Source of the DNA: Planctomycetales bacterium
GTDB taxonomy: Bacteria; Planctomycetota; Planctomycetia; Planctomycetales; Planctomycetaceae
Length of the DNA stretch: 64,000 nt
Assembly: GCA_028285345.1 (NCBI GenBank)
Contig: JANQPT010000030.1
Span: 1 to 64,000, forward strand
Direction of reading: 5' to 3'
Under the pieces are notes generated by a model that did no database searches, was not told the DNA's origin, and worked only from the letters and a program-made list of their open reading frames with translations. Shown here piece by piece: positions 1-8,827 of the stretch. Position numbers and translations under genes: made by a program. Within the stretch, counting starts at the first letter, position 1; the number at the start of each line of letters is the position of its first letter.

Positions 1-106
1 CCGCCCCCTCCGGCCCGGCCCCACGCTTCAACGGAGACGCAGAGCCAAGCAGCGCAGAACGCCCAAAGCCGGTGAATGGATCGAGGAAGGTTTGTGACGA
101 GGCTCA

Positions 107-1003
107 TCATATTCGTTGCAGGCACGCCGAGAGCAATACCGCCGAGGAGAGATAGCCGCCCATGGCCAATGCGCCGACCGCCGGATTGTCCTCAAGCGAA
201 ATCTCTGCGTTGAGGCTGAACCGCTTCAAGAACGCCAGATTGATGGCCATCCGAGCCGCCAGCAGCAACCCCACGCCAATGATTGCCGCAGCTGCTGTGT
301 ACAGGATCTCGTCAGCCAACGAGTTTTGGCCGGCGCCGATCACCGATGCGCGAGCGATCAACCCCAGGCCGGCCAGGAAACCGCCAAAGCTCATGCCGAC
401 GGCCGTATTGTCGTCCAGTTCGATATTCCGATGAACGTCGAATCCGGCGGTCCATTGGTAGAGCCGGGCGCCGACAACGAGGATCACTTGGCCGACCGCC
501 CAATACAGCAAAATGTCCCGGAGCAGGTAGCCGAAGCTTTCCCCCTCAAGACTATATCCTGTGAACGCGCCGTTGATGCTCAGCCCGGTGGCCACCAACG
601 CGCCGGCGACACAAAACGCCACTCCGTAATTGCGGTCTTCGCAAATCTCGCGGATGACTGAAAAACCGGTCAGGATCAACCGATCATTGATCCACAAACT
701 CGCCCGCATCAGCAGCAGCACGAGACAGCCTTCAGTAAAGATTTTCGATGCCGCCGACCAGACGTGAAGCCGAGGATCTTGAAAGAGCGCGCCCAGCATT
801 CCCAACGCCAGCGCCACAAAATAGGCCGCATAGACCAAGCCGAACGCGCCGTTTTGTTTGTCCTCGATTTCTTCTTGAACATCGAAGGTATGCGTGTGGT
901 CGAAGATGAGCTTTCCCAGCCAGAGCGCGACGAGCACGGCGATCAGCCCTGGAACGGCGGCAATAGCTCGCTCGAGCGACTGCACAGCCACAGAGAAGTC
1001 CAT
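107..1003 (-). CDS. DUF350 (YjfL-type) multi-pass membrane protein
   Basis: The 298-residue product is almost wholly hydrophobic, with about eight membrane segments. A short motif of the form D-N-x-A-V-G followed by a glycine-rich helix occurs near residues 196-210 and again near 271-285, and a related E-D-K-Q-N-G-A form lies near residue 45; this repeated acidic-Asn-Ala-Gly motif is what defines DUF350 inner-membrane proteins, whose biochemical role is unknown. The family usually has two such units in about 130-290 residues, so this is a long example. The ATG start is the first in frame. A gap of about 258 bp separates it from the next minus-strand gene, so it may be independently transcribed. 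Family call from motif reading; function unknown. Confidence 0.75.
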   Translation of the reverse strand: MDFSVAVQSLERAIAAVPGLIAVLVALWLGKLIFDHTHTFDVQEEIEDKQNGAFGLVYAAYFVALALGMLGALFQDPRLHVWSAASKIFTEGCLVLLLMRASLWINDRLILTGFSVIREICEDRNYGVAFCVAGALVATGLSINGAFTGYSLEGESFGYLLRDILLYWAVGQVILVVGARLYQWTAGFDVHRNIELDDNTAVGMSFGGFLAGLGLIARASVIGAGQNSLADEILYTAAAAIIGVGLLLAARMAINLAFLKRFSLNAEISLEDNPAVGALAMGGYLSSAVLLSACLQRI

Positions 1004-1261
1004 GAGGTATCCTTCACCGATGCCTTGGGAGTGAACCCACCGGCAGCTTCCTGCAGGAAGTGTCGAACGTCGTGTAAGAACTTAGCAGGCCGAGCAGTCG
1101 TAGACAAGCATTGCCAGGGGTCGGCTTAAAACAGACGCTAAGACAGCGCGGGTGTCACAGTTTGCCGAAACTGAATCAATGTCGGCCGACATGCTGTACT
1201 CGGTTGTGCGACTTGATCGCTAACGGGCTTGGGGATGTCTTCACAATTACCGGCAACGGCG

Positions 1262-2332
1262 TCATCCATCATATTTGTCCCGCAACCGGCGGGCCGCTTC
1301 GGCTTCGTTTTTCAGCTTTTCGTACACTTCATCCAAACTGACCTGAGCCGCGGATCCGGGCGCGAAACCGCAGTCGGGATTGAGCGTGATTCGTTCCGGC
1401 GCGAGATACTTTAGTGCTTGTTCCACTCGATCGACGATGGCCGCGGCGGAATCGATCTGCCCGGGCTCACAGCTGACACACCCCAGACCGATCTCTAAAT
1501 CGTCGCGCAATCGAGAAAAAACCGCCATGTCGCCGGCCACCGGTGTGGTGAATTCCATCGTCAGATGGTGCACTTTCAGACGGTTCAGTTGCTGGATAAT
1601 CGGGTCGTACCCGCCCCGGAATTGCGCCTCGCCCCGCACTCGGGCGCCCGCCCGCCGGCAGAGATGTACCGCCAGTTTGATATCGTCGATTCCTGCGACG
1701 ACTTGATTGGTCATCTCGACGGCGAAATCGGCCGCTCGATCGGCATCGTCGTAACGGCTGCGCACGTTGTCATCGACGAAGAGGCAGAGATGCGGATCGT
1801 CGATTTGCACGATGTCGACCTCCTCCTCCTTCAGCAACTCCACCTCACGCCGCAATATCGGCACGCACGCCTGCACGAAGTCTTCGCGCGTCGCGTACGC
1901 GCCCGAGGATTTGTCCGCATCCCACATCCGCTCGCCCAGGAGCGACGGTGCGGGTAGCGTCGCTTTGACCTTGCGGTTTGTGATCTGCTTCAAGAAGGAG
2001 ACTTCACGAGCGATAAAGCCCGGCTGTTTGGGGGCGAGCGTGTCGACCACGATCGTCCAGGGACGGCCGTCGGCCGGGTTGAGACTCAATTCAAACCCGT
2101 GCGCCAACTCGGCAATCACACCGATGTAGGACTTCCGCCACCACTCGCCGTCGCTGATGACATCGAGACCGGCGCACTCCTGCAATGCCGCGACGGCCTG
2201 GACAGCCCCGCGCATCAAACGGTCATAGTCGTGGGCGGGAACCGGACAATCGTCGCTGATCAGTTCTTTGACATAGGCCGGACGCGGCATCGAACCAACG
2301 ACCGACGTGGGAAACAGCATTGAATCGCTCAT
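1262..2332 (-). CDS. MetE-like (cobalamin-independent methionine synthase C-terminal domain) methyltransferase family protein
   Basis: A 356-residue TIM-barrel protein resembling the C-terminal catalytic half of MetE. The zinc-ligand pattern is visible: an H-L-C pair near residue 220, a Glu in the M-E-F segment about 35 residues later, and the Cys of N-P-D-C-G-F near residue 318. These match the His-x-Cys, Glu and Cys ligands that activate a thiol substrate in MetE. It is half the length of MetE and lacks the N-terminal domain, as in stand-alone members that move methyl or alkyl groups between small molecules and thiols (archaeal MetE, CoM alkyltransferases). It is the last gene of a probable unit with the nucleotidyltransferase 45 bp upstream and the carrier before that. 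The substrate cannot be read from sequence; calling it methionine synthase would be overreach. Confidence 0.8.
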   Translation of the reverse strand: MSDSMLFPTSVVGSMPRPAYVKELISDDCPVPAHDYDRLMRGAVQAVAALQECAGLDVISDGEWWRKSYIGVIAELAHGFELSLNPADGRPWTIVVDTLAPKQPGFIAREVSFLKQITNRKVKATLPAPSLLGERMWDADKSSGAYATREDFVQACVPILRREVELLKEEEVDIVQIDDPHLCLFVDDNVRSRYDDADRAADFAVEMTNQVVAGIDDIKLAVHLCRRAGARVRGEAQFRGGYDPIIQQLNRLKVHHLTMEFTTPVAGDMAVFSRLRDDLEIGLGCVSCEPGQIDSAAAIVDRVEQALKYLAPERITLNPDCGFAPGSAAQVSLDEVYEKLKNEAEAARRLRDKYDG

Positions 2333-2377
2333 CGCTTTGTTCCGATTTGTTGACGGGACTTGCGGATTACGGGAGGT

Positions 2378-3127
2378 CTATTCCCAATGGCGTCGCGCGT
2401 AGTCGAAGTCCTCTTGCGTATCGATTTCGATGTATCCGCCGGGGGTATCGACGTGAGCCATTTGCTCGCCCGACTCGATCATGTCCTGCAGCATGTGGAT
2501 CAAATACGCCTTCTCAAAAACGGCCGCTTCACGATAGGGCCGCCCTGCGTATTGTTCTTTGACTTGTTGATAGTAGTCGCGCAACCGCTGCGCGCCGCCA
2601 GCAGAGAATTTCGCGACGCCGATGTATTCGCCGTGCGCCTCGGATTCGGGGATTTCACGATGAATGCGGGTGACGACGCCGTTGCTGACCGTGACTTTCT
2701 CGGCGTCGTCGCTGGGGTGCTCAGTGCGATGCTCGTAACGCGCAAGCCAGTCCGTATCGACGACGAGGGAGAAGTCCGCGTCACTGGCCGCGACGCGATT
2801 CACAGCATCGGGAGTGAACAGGATATCGGAATAACAACAGATGAACGGACGGTCCATCAGATCTTCGGCGTGGAACAGCGAAAGCAGAATGTTGTTGTTT
2901 TGCCAGTCGGCATTGTGGCGGAACTCAAACGCCGGATAATCGGCCTGGACTTTGTCAATTTTGTAGCCGCCGATGAAACAAAAATTGTGGATGCCGTTTT
3001 GCCGGAATGCGTCCAGCGACCAGTCCAAAATTCGCTTGCCGCGGACTTCCGCGAAACATTTGGGAGTGTCGGCCGTCGTGGGCATCAGCCGCGATCCGCG
3101 TCCGGCACCAATGATGATCACCTGCAC
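2378..3127 (-). CDS. Nucleotidyltransferase of the phosphocholine/phosphonate cytidylyltransferase type
   Basis: This 249-residue protein has the Rossmann-like NTP-transferase fold: an N-terminal I-I-G-A-G-R-G-S-R-L phosphate loop, P-K-C-F near residue 23 for the base-contacting lysine, and an acidic C-Y-S-D motif near residue 99 for the metal. The N-N-N-I-L-L-S-L segment near residue 78 is typical of LicC-like cytidylyltransferases acting on phosphocholine and of related phosphonate cytidylyltransferases. It uses a GTG start preceded by an AAGG-containing site. It lies between an organophosphate-type carrier (73 bp upstream) and a MetE-like enzyme (45 bp downstream), which is consistent with handling an imported small phosphorylated or phosphonate compound; that link is inference. 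A sugar-phosphate nucleotidyltransferase is the main alternative. Confidence 0.75.
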   Translation of the reverse strand: MQVIIIGAGRGSRLMPTTADTPKCFAEVRGKRILDWSLDAFRQNGIHNFCFIGGYKIDKVQADYPAFEFRHNADWQNNNILLSLFHAEDLMDRPFICCYSDILFTPDAVNRVAASDADFSLVVDTDWLARYEHRTEHPSDDAEKVTVSNGVVTRIHREIPESEAHGEYIGVAKFSAGGAQRLRDYYQQVKEQYAGRPYREAAVFEKAYLIHMLQDMIESGEQMAHVDTPGGYIEIDTQEDFDYARRHWE

Positions 3128-3200
3128 GTTAGGTACACCTTTTCGAACTCAATAACATGAAATAATCCGGTTGTTTGCACGATTTCAATGCAGTCCCGAC

Positions 3201-4550
3201 TCAATCGTCGGCTTCGATCGCACTCGCACGCCGTGGCGAACCGCCGCCGGCGTTCCACAGTGTCGCGGAGACAATTGCCGCGACGATCGCCCAGCCGGCC
3301 CAGGTATATAGCGCAGCCTGCCAACCGTGCCGCTCCGCGACGTAGCCGGTCACCCAGTCGCCGGAGAACGCACCGAGATAACCCATAAAATTCACAAACC
3401 CGGCTGCTGCGGCGGCGGTACCGCGTTTGGCAAGGTCTGCCGGAGCCGTCCCTACTAAGAGCACTTGCGGGCCATAGATGCAGAAGCCGATGACCACCAG
3501 TAAACCCATGGTGCATTCGACCGTGTACTCAAAACGGGTTCGCGCTACAAATTCGTAAATGACCGTCAGACAGGCCAGCAGCAACAACAGGGCCGATATC
3601 ACAGGTGCCCGCCGCCCGCCAAAAAAACGGTCGGTGGCCCAACCCGCCAGGTAAGATCCCGCCGCCGCGCCGATCGCGATCACGCCGTATTTCAAAGCGA
3701 CTTTGGAGAGCCCGTCACTTTCGCCGACTTCTTGTTGAACTTCCAACAGGTGCGTAATACCCCAGTCGAGAAAACCATACCGGCAGGCGTTGAGCAGGCC
3801 CAGTGCAATTCCCAACCGCCACAGCGCGAAGTTCGACAGCGTGAGAAGCAAGATCTGACCAAAAGTGGCATCGACCCTCGATTGCTCTCGCGTAGTCGCT
3901 CCGAAATCATCGTCGTCAGGATGCTCTCGCATGAACAACAACATCACGACCGCCGCCGCCGCGAGGATCACTGCGGGAAAGAGCACCGCCCCTCGCCAAT
4001 TGCCGTACCAGCCGACAGCGGCGCCGGCGACGACGTACGTCAGCCCCAACGTCACCTGATATCCGGTACCGACGATGCCGATCGCCTTGCCGCGACGTAG
4101 TATCGGCACCCAGTTTCCCAGCACGCGTACGCACGGCGTCCAGCCCAATGACTGGCAATAGCCGTTGCAGGCCCAGACGAAAATCAAGAAGTACAATCCG
4201 GTGGTAAAGCCGAAGATGACGTTTAACCCGGCGGATCCCAGCATGCCGATTGCCAAGAGAACCCGCGGAGAGATCTTCTCCGACAACTGGCCGTTGAGCA
4301 ATTGTCCAAACGCATAAGCCAACTTGAGCCCGCCGAGAATGAAGCCGATCTGCTCCTTGCTCAGCCCCAACCCTCCCTGGTCGACGGATTCTTGCATGCC
4401 GGGCACTGCCACTGAGAGGTTTGTGCGGCAGAAATAAAACGCACCGTATGTGAGCCAGATCAGCCAGACAACAGAGGTTTCACCCTCGTGCCGCCCCTCG
4501 CCCGACAGTGTCGCCGATTGTTTCAGATTGTCATCCTGCGGTGACGACAC
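3201..4550 (-). CDS. MFS carrier of the organophosphate:phosphate antiporter type (GlpT/UhpT/UhpC-like)
   Basis: The 449-residue product has twelve predicted membrane helices. The first helix carries the Y-x-x-F-Y-F-C-R-x-N-L-S signature typical of the organophosphate antiporter family, and the K-x-A-Y-A-F-G-Q and C-Q-S-L-G-W segments also fit. These carriers exchange phosphorylated sugars, glycerol phosphate or similar anions for phosphate across the inner membrane; the UhpC type senses rather than transports. I place the start at a GTG because an AGGAG site lies just upstream; an ATG 16 codons earlier has no such site and adds an Arg/Cys-rich tail. Neighbours in the same direction are an exported TIM-barrel protein (141 bp upstream) and a nucleotidyltransferase (73 bp downstream). 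The substrate is not determinable. Confidence 0.8.
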   Translation of the reverse strand: MSSPQDDNLKQSATLSGEGRHEGETSVVWLIWLTYGAFYFCRTNLSVAVPGMQESVDQGGLGLSKEQIGFILGGLKLAYAFGQLLNGQLSEKISPRVLLAIGMLGSAGLNVIFGFTTGLYFLIFVWACNGYCQSLGWTPCVRVLGNWVPILRRGKAIGIVGTGYQVTLGLTYVVAGAAVGWYGNWRGAVLFPAVILAAAAVVMLLFMREHPDDDDFGATTREQSRVDATFGQILLLTLSNFALWRLGIALGLLNACRYGFLDWGITHLLEVQQEVGESDGLSKVALKYGVIAIGAAAGSYLAGWATDRFFGGRRAPVISALLLLLACLTVIYEFVARTRFEYTVECTMGLLVVIGFCIYGPQVLLVGTAPADLAKRGTAAAAAGFVNFMGYLGAFSGDWVTGYVAERHGWQAALYTWAGWAIVAAIVSATLWNAGGGSPRRASAIEADD

Positions 4551-4691
4551 ACGTTCTCCTGGGAACAAGTTTAGAATCCGACAGACGCGACGACACAAAC
4601 CCCTAGCATGGCGGAACGATGGGCGGGAATCAACCGCTGCGGCGGTCTGTCAAACACTTCCTGCGCGATGAGTGGCGGTCACGACGGCGCC

Positions 4692-5612
4692 TCAGTTGGG
4701 TTTCTTCTGCCTGGCGGCCTTCATCCACTCGCGCAACTTATCGCGCAAGAGCGCTAATTCCTTGAATAGAAGATTTCGACGGGCGTTACCATGTTCCAGG
4801 CACCAGGGCCCGGTGAATCCTGCGTTCCAGCCAATATCGAAACAGCGCTTCAAATCGTAGGCGTCGTGCTCTCCGTTCGGACCTAATCGGAATGCTTTGA
4901 AGTCGCAGGTAACGGCCAGCGGAAAGGCCGCTGCGAGGGCCTTGTAGCGGACCTTGTTATCAGTCCAGTTTCCCGTATCGGGCGATACGGCGAGGTTGCG
5001 GTTGACGTCCTTGACCAACTTCGGGACTGCTTCGGGGTCCGATTTCATCCAGCCGATGTTTTCAACCAGCAACTGAATGTTCCGCTCTGCGGCGTAATCG
5101 GCCAATTCACGCAAGCTGTTGATGAGAATCGCTCGGTCCGATTTCTCAGTGCCGGGCACCGGGCGTGCCCATTTCATGCCGAGCCGCGCAGCCGTGTCGA
5201 TCGATTTTTTGTACGTGGCGAGAGCATTGCGGCGAACGTCGACGTCCGGCCGGCCGATGTCGAGCCCGCGCTGGTTGAGTTTCAAGTTCGTGAGAATGCA
5301 GCCCGCCTTTTCCGATGCGGCGCGAACCTTGTCGAGATAGGCCGGTTCTTCCGACGCCAGCGTCGCCGTGTTGAGATCAATCACCCGCATGTCGAGCTCA
5401 TTGCGGAGGATGCGGGGCAGTTCGAGCAGCGTCAGCTTGCTGTTCTTGACGCGGGGTCTCATATGCAGCGCGAGTGAGGAGGACGTAATCCCGATTTCGC
5501 CGGCCAGCGAATCATTTTTCGCCGGCGGCGACTTCTCGTCGGCTCGACAACGCGGCAGGGCCATTGCGACTGTCGCGGCCGATTGAAGGAATACGCGACG
5601 GCTGAGATTCAT
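4692..5612 (-). CDS. Tat-exported TIM-barrel protein of the sugar phosphate isomerase/epimerase family
   Basis: The N-terminus (S-R-R-V-F-L-Q, then a short hydrophobic stretch) is a twin-arginine signal, so the protein should leave the cytoplasm folded. The rest of the 306 residues read as an AP-endonuclease-2-like TIM barrel: a conserved V-E-N-I-G near residue 188, S-P-D-T-G-N-W near 214, C-D-F-K near 241, and a terminal C-L-E-H-G, which supply the metal-binding Glu, Asp and His residues of this family. Planctomycetes carry many exported paralogues, mostly without known substrates and assumed to act on sugars or sugar acids. It may be the first gene of the minus-strand unit running to the MetE-like gene. 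The family call is firm; the reaction is unknown. Confidence 0.8.
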   Translation of the reverse strand: MNLSRRVFLQSAATVAMALPRCRADEKSPPAKNDSLAGEIGITSSSLALHMRPRVKNSKLTLLELPRILRNELDMRVIDLNTATLASEEPAYLDKVRAASEKAGCILTNLKLNQRGLDIGRPDVDVRRNALATYKKSIDTAARLGMKWARPVPGTEKSDRAILINSLRELADYAAERNIQLLVENIGWMKSDPEAVPKLVKDVNRNLAVSPDTGNWTDNKVRYKALAAAFPLAVTCDFKAFRLGPNGEHDAYDLKRCFDIGWNAGFTGPWCLEHGNARRNLLFKELALLRDKLREWMKAARQKKPN

Positions 5613-6040
5613 GTCACACTTTCACGTTGCGAATGACGGAAGTCGGAGCACTGCCGTTGGAATCGTATCGCGCCTGCCTGTCCGCCGCCAGTTGCGATTC
5701 CCGTTGTGAAGACTGCACGCATGTGGGAATGAAGTTACGGAACGAGCGCCTCTAGTCAGCACGGAGATGCATGTCCGATCCCAGTCGGCGCCATGATTGC
5801 AGCAGTAATGCCAAGCTAACGGCGTCCATCCAAAGTTAACCCACGCGCAATAGTGCACATTCCCTTCCAGACGCGCCCGCAATGACGATACACCAGACAA
5901 GTCAACAGCTTTCTCCAAGTTTCATGCAGCGTTGTAGTCTCATTCCCCGTAATTGTCTTGCGAGATTCTTGCTTATACTTTGCTCATTGGCTCATCGTTC
6001 CATCTCACTGAGCCGTTGATCACTGAAGGACACACTTGCA
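5613..6040. other. Intergenic region between divergent genes, no gene seen
   Basis: This 428-bp gap separates the exported TIM-barrel gene (leftward) from the HTH gene (rightward) and must hold both promoters. A 98-codon open frame on the minus strand has a composition unlike its neighbours and no recognisable motif, so I do not call it. An AT-rich TATACT hexamer lies about 65 bp before the HTH gene but lacks a well-spaced -35 partner. Confidence 0.4.
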
Positions 6041-6529
6041 ATGACTCGCGACGGCATGCGAGCGCTCGTCAATTCTATTCACCCACACAAAACAGTTCAC
6101 TTGCTGGTCGCTTGCGACGGTGAAATCGTCGCTGCTGAGAGAGAGACGCTTGTACCACTCGATGACTTGATCGGCCAGAATATCACGGCGTTGGCTTTCA
6201 CAAAACGCATGGAACGCGAGGTGTCGCGCCTAGTTCGCGAAGTGATCGCTCACGAGAAAGAATATGAACGACGCTTCATAGCCGGCTTGCCCGATGGCAC
6301 AATCGTGTTCTTTGTCGCAAATTTTCAACACCAGGAGTACTACTTGCTGAGTGCGCACGTCTCGATCACCGAAGACGAGGCCATGACACGGGCGTTTCAG
6401 GAACAATCAGCACCGGCTCACATATTCCTCGCGACGAAGTTGAGTGAAACAGGGTTGGCCACATGGCAGGTGGCGGAACGGCTCGGTATTCCCCACCGAA
6501 CCGTTCGGCGCTGGTTGGGTGTCGTCTAA
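6041..6529 (+). CDS. Small protein with C-terminal helix-turn-helix, unknown N-terminal domain
   Basis: This 162-residue soluble protein is not one I recognise. The last 20 or so residues (W-Q-V-A-E-R-L-G-I-P-H-R-T-V-R-R-W-L) form a clear helix-turn-helix of the Hin/MerR-like recognition type. The first 120 residues alternate short hydrophobic strands with a charged helix near residues 60-80 and could be a small sensor or dimerisation domain. A DNA-binding helix at the extreme C-terminus suggests a compact one-component regulator; the nearest possible targets are the divergent TIM-barrel gene and the convergent lipid-type operon, but nothing in the sequence links them. The ATG start gives the longest frame. 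Confidence 0.65.
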   Translation: MTRDGMRALVNSIHPHKTVHLLVACDGEIVAAERETLVPLDDLIGQNITALAFTKRMEREVSRLVREVIAHEKEYERRFIAGLPDGTIVFFVANFQHQEYYLLSAHVSITEDEAMTRAFQEQSAPAHIFLATKLSETGLATWQVAERLGIPHRTVRRWLGVV

Positions 6530-6606
6530 CCAAAACTGTATTCCGGTCGACACAACGCACTGCTGCATCGCTGGAAATTTCACGGCTGGTCCGTGACGAG
6601 CGCCGG

Positions 6607-7317
6607 TCATGTTGCCGACTTCAAGTCTTGCAGAGTCGCAACTCGCTGTTGATCGCGATACCACAATGCAGCGAACAGCGGGATCAGCGTCAGCGCGGCC
6701 CATTGGTAACCGGTCAAATCAAGCCACCATTTCGGCTCGGGGCGAATGAATTCCGTCACGAAACGGTAGACGAAATAACTGATAAAGTAGAGCTTGATCA
6801 ATTGCCCGCGAAACATGCCGCGATGGAGCAATATCGCCAGGACCGCCGCCGCCATCAGGTGGAAGGCCGTTTCGTACAATTGCGTCGGGTGGCGGCTGAT
6901 GCCGTCGCCGAAATCGACTCCCCACGGAAGAGCGGTGGGAGTTCCGTAGCAGCAACCGGCGGAGAAACAGGCCAGCCGGCCAATGCCGATCGACAACGGA
7001 ACGGCGACGGCGAAGGAGTCGCCGGTCTTGACGCGGATATCCATGATCCATTTGGCCAGCTCGACGCCGAAGTACCCGCCGACCAGACCCAGCATGATTG
7101 TCTTGCCGCTGTCAAACCACGCGCGGCCGCTCAGAAATCCGTCCCAGTCGGAGAAGACGAACGGCAGTTTGGCCAAGATCATCGCTCCGCAGATCGCACC
7201 CACCGCCAATCCTGCGCGTTGTCCGCGCGGCAGGTTGAGTCCTCCCTGGGTCCGGCGGCTGACGAGAATCCCCGCGAGAATTGCCGCCGTCATGATGACA
7301 GGATAGGGCCAGTTCAT
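6607..7317 (-). CDS. Prolipoprotein diacylglyceryl transferase (Lgt) family paralogue
   Basis: A 236-residue membrane protein with about seven helices. It keeps the central Lgt signature: G-I-G-R-L near residue 121, a G-T-P-T-x-L-P-W-G-V segment near 133, R-H-P-T-Q-L-Y-E near 150, and a C-terminal R-F-V-T-E-F-I-R-P-E. It differs from housekeeping Lgt in having A-C-F-S-A-G-C-C-Y-G where Lgt has an N-F-I-N-G-E type sequence, and it lacks the H-G-G motif. That cysteine-rich variant marks a paralogue, so moving a diacylglyceryl group onto lipoproteins cannot be assumed. Its ATG overlaps the stop of the radical SAM gene (ATGA), so the two are translationally coupled. I infer a lipid-transfer or lipid-remodelling role. 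Confidence 0.8.
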   Translation of the reverse strand: MNWPYPVIMTAAILAGILVSRRTQGGLNLPRGQRAGLAVGAICGAMILAKLPFVFSDWDGFLSGRAWFDSGKTIMLGLVGGYFGVELAKWIMDIRVKTGDSFAVAVPLSIGIGRLACFSAGCCYGTPTALPWGVDFGDGISRHPTQLYETAFHLMAAAVLAILLHRGMFRGQLIKLYFISYFVYRFVTEFIRPEPKWWLDLTGYQWAALTLIPLFAALWYRDQQRVATLQDLKSAT

Positions 7318-8804
7318 TGCCTCCCGCCTGCGCTGACGGTTGTGGGGTGTTGAGCGAACTGCCCGAGCGTCAACTCGGGAAGCGGAACGTGGCCGTTACG
7401 ATAGAGCACATTGTACGCGCAGAACGGAATCACGTGCCCGCTCGGCAGCACGTGGTGCGTACAGCACTTCATCAACCGTCGCACGTCGAAGTTGTAGGCG
7501 TCGAGAAACGACGTAATCGTGATGCGGAACACGTCGTTGGGGTCCAACGATTCGGTGAGCGCGCGCGAAAAGAACTCACGGGCTACCTCGTCAATGGGGT
7601 CGCCGTTTGCAGGATCGCTGCCCCCTTTTCCGAGGCCGACCAATGAGGGGGACGAACAGCCGCAATCATCGCCGCCGCAATTCAATTGGCCGATATAACG
7701 TTCGATCAATTGGCGTGCTCGGGGCCGGGTGAAGGTGATGCCGTTGGCAAGCAGGTCGAGGTTGTTGGCCGCGTCGATGAATCGCGTCAACGGTGTGACC
7801 TGTCCGCTATGGCGATAGGCGTAGGTCAGCGAATGGCAGTTCGGGTGCGCGCACGGGAGCGGCATGAAGTCACTCTGGCGAAACATCCCGTCGGTCTGCT
7901 CGGCAATGTTGCGGATAGCGTCGGGAAAGGTGATCCGCTGTTCGAGTTCCTCCGGGAGTACGTGTCGGCCGGAGTAAGTCGCCGGCTGAATGCTCACGCC
8001 GGTAATCCACGGCCGCTGTAACCCGAATTTGACAATCGCCCCCAGTTCGCCGTCATTGATGCCCGGCTGTACGGTCGTGACGAGAGTCGTGCGGATGCCG
8101 GCTTCCCCCAGCCGTTCAATCGCGCGGAGCTTGACTTCGACTAGCGATTCACCGCGCAATGCGAGGCTGGATTGCTCCTCAAACCCGTCGAATTGAAAAT
8201 AGACTTCCAATCGGTGTCGATAGGCAGCCACCTCCTGGATGAACTGCGCATCGTGCGCGAAACGGATTCCGTTCGTGTTGATCATCACAATGTCGATTGG
8301 CTGTTCGCAGGCGTATTTCAGGATTGTCCCAAATTCCGGATGGATCGTCGGTTCGCCGCCTGAAAGCTGCAGAACCTCGGGCCGGCCCTCCACCGCAACC
8401 AGCCGGTCGATGGACCGGCGGCAATCTTCAAACGACAGATGTATGCCGCCCGGTCCGCTCACCGCGTAGCACATCGGGCATTTCAGGTTGCACGACTCGG
8501 TGATTTCGACAAGCCCGATGCAGGTGTGCTGTTCGTGTTCGGTACAGAGTCCGCAATCGTAAGGACAGCCCCGGTCCGGCTCGACGCCGACCTCGCGGGG
8601 GACTTTGCCGGGCACGCTGTATTCCAGCCGGTCGTATTGGCTGACGTCGGAACAGACGAAATCTTCGCGTTCGCCATGCTCCGGGCAGCGCTTGCGAAAA
8701 TAGACGCGGCCATTGCGGACGATGATCTTGGCTGGCAGCAGCCGAAGACATTCGGGGCACAGGCTCTGCGTGGTTCCCAGAAAAGTGTGATCGCGCAATT
8801 GCAT
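7314..8804 (-). CDS. Radical SAM enzyme of the tetraether-lipid-synthase (Tes)/MJ0619 type
   Basis: From the ATG with an AAGGA site the product is 496 residues. Cysteine clusters appear in order: C16-x2-C19 and C40-P-E-H-G (rubredoxin-like knuckle); C80-x3-C84-x2-C87 with C95 (auxiliary cluster); the radical SAM motif C105-x3-C109-x2-C112; then Q-L-S-G-G-E-P-T, a cysteine-rich N-C-G-G-D-D-C-G-C stretch near residue 385 and a C-C-T-H-H ... I-P-F-C-A-Y-N block near the end. This layout is that of archaeal MJ0619 and Tes, which join lipid tails in making tetraether lipids. Bacterial relatives are mostly uncharacterised. Its partners are an Lgt paralogue and two membrane proteins, all with ATGA overlaps or near-overlaps, which favours a membrane-lipid substrate. 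An upstream ATG at 8831 overlapping the previous stop is a possible alternative start. Confidence 0.85.
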   Translation of the reverse strand: MQLRDHTFLGTTQSLCPECLRLLPAKIIVRNGRVYFRKRCPEHGEREDFVCSDVSQYDRLEYSVPGKVPREVGVEPDRGCPYDCGLCTEHEQHTCIGLVEITESCNLKCPMCYAVSGPGGIHLSFEDCRRSIDRLVAVEGRPEVLQLSGGEPTIHPEFGTILKYACEQPIDIVMINTNGIRFAHDAQFIQEVAAYRHRLEVYFQFDGFEEQSSLALRGESLVEVKLRAIERLGEAGIRTTLVTTVQPGINDGELGAIVKFGLQRPWITGVSIQPATYSGRHVLPEELEQRITFPDAIRNIAEQTDGMFRQSDFMPLPCAHPNCHSLTYAYRHSGQVTPLTRFIDAANNLDLLANGITFTRPRARQLIERYIGQLNCGGDDCGCSSPSLVGLGKGGSDPANGDPIDEVAREFFSRALTESLDPNDVFRITITSFLDAYNFDVRRLMKCCTHHVLPSGHVIPFCAYNVLYRNGHVPLPELTLGQFAQHPTTVSAGGRQ

Positions 8805-8827
8805 GTCGGTGTCCTTCGAAGTAAGAA

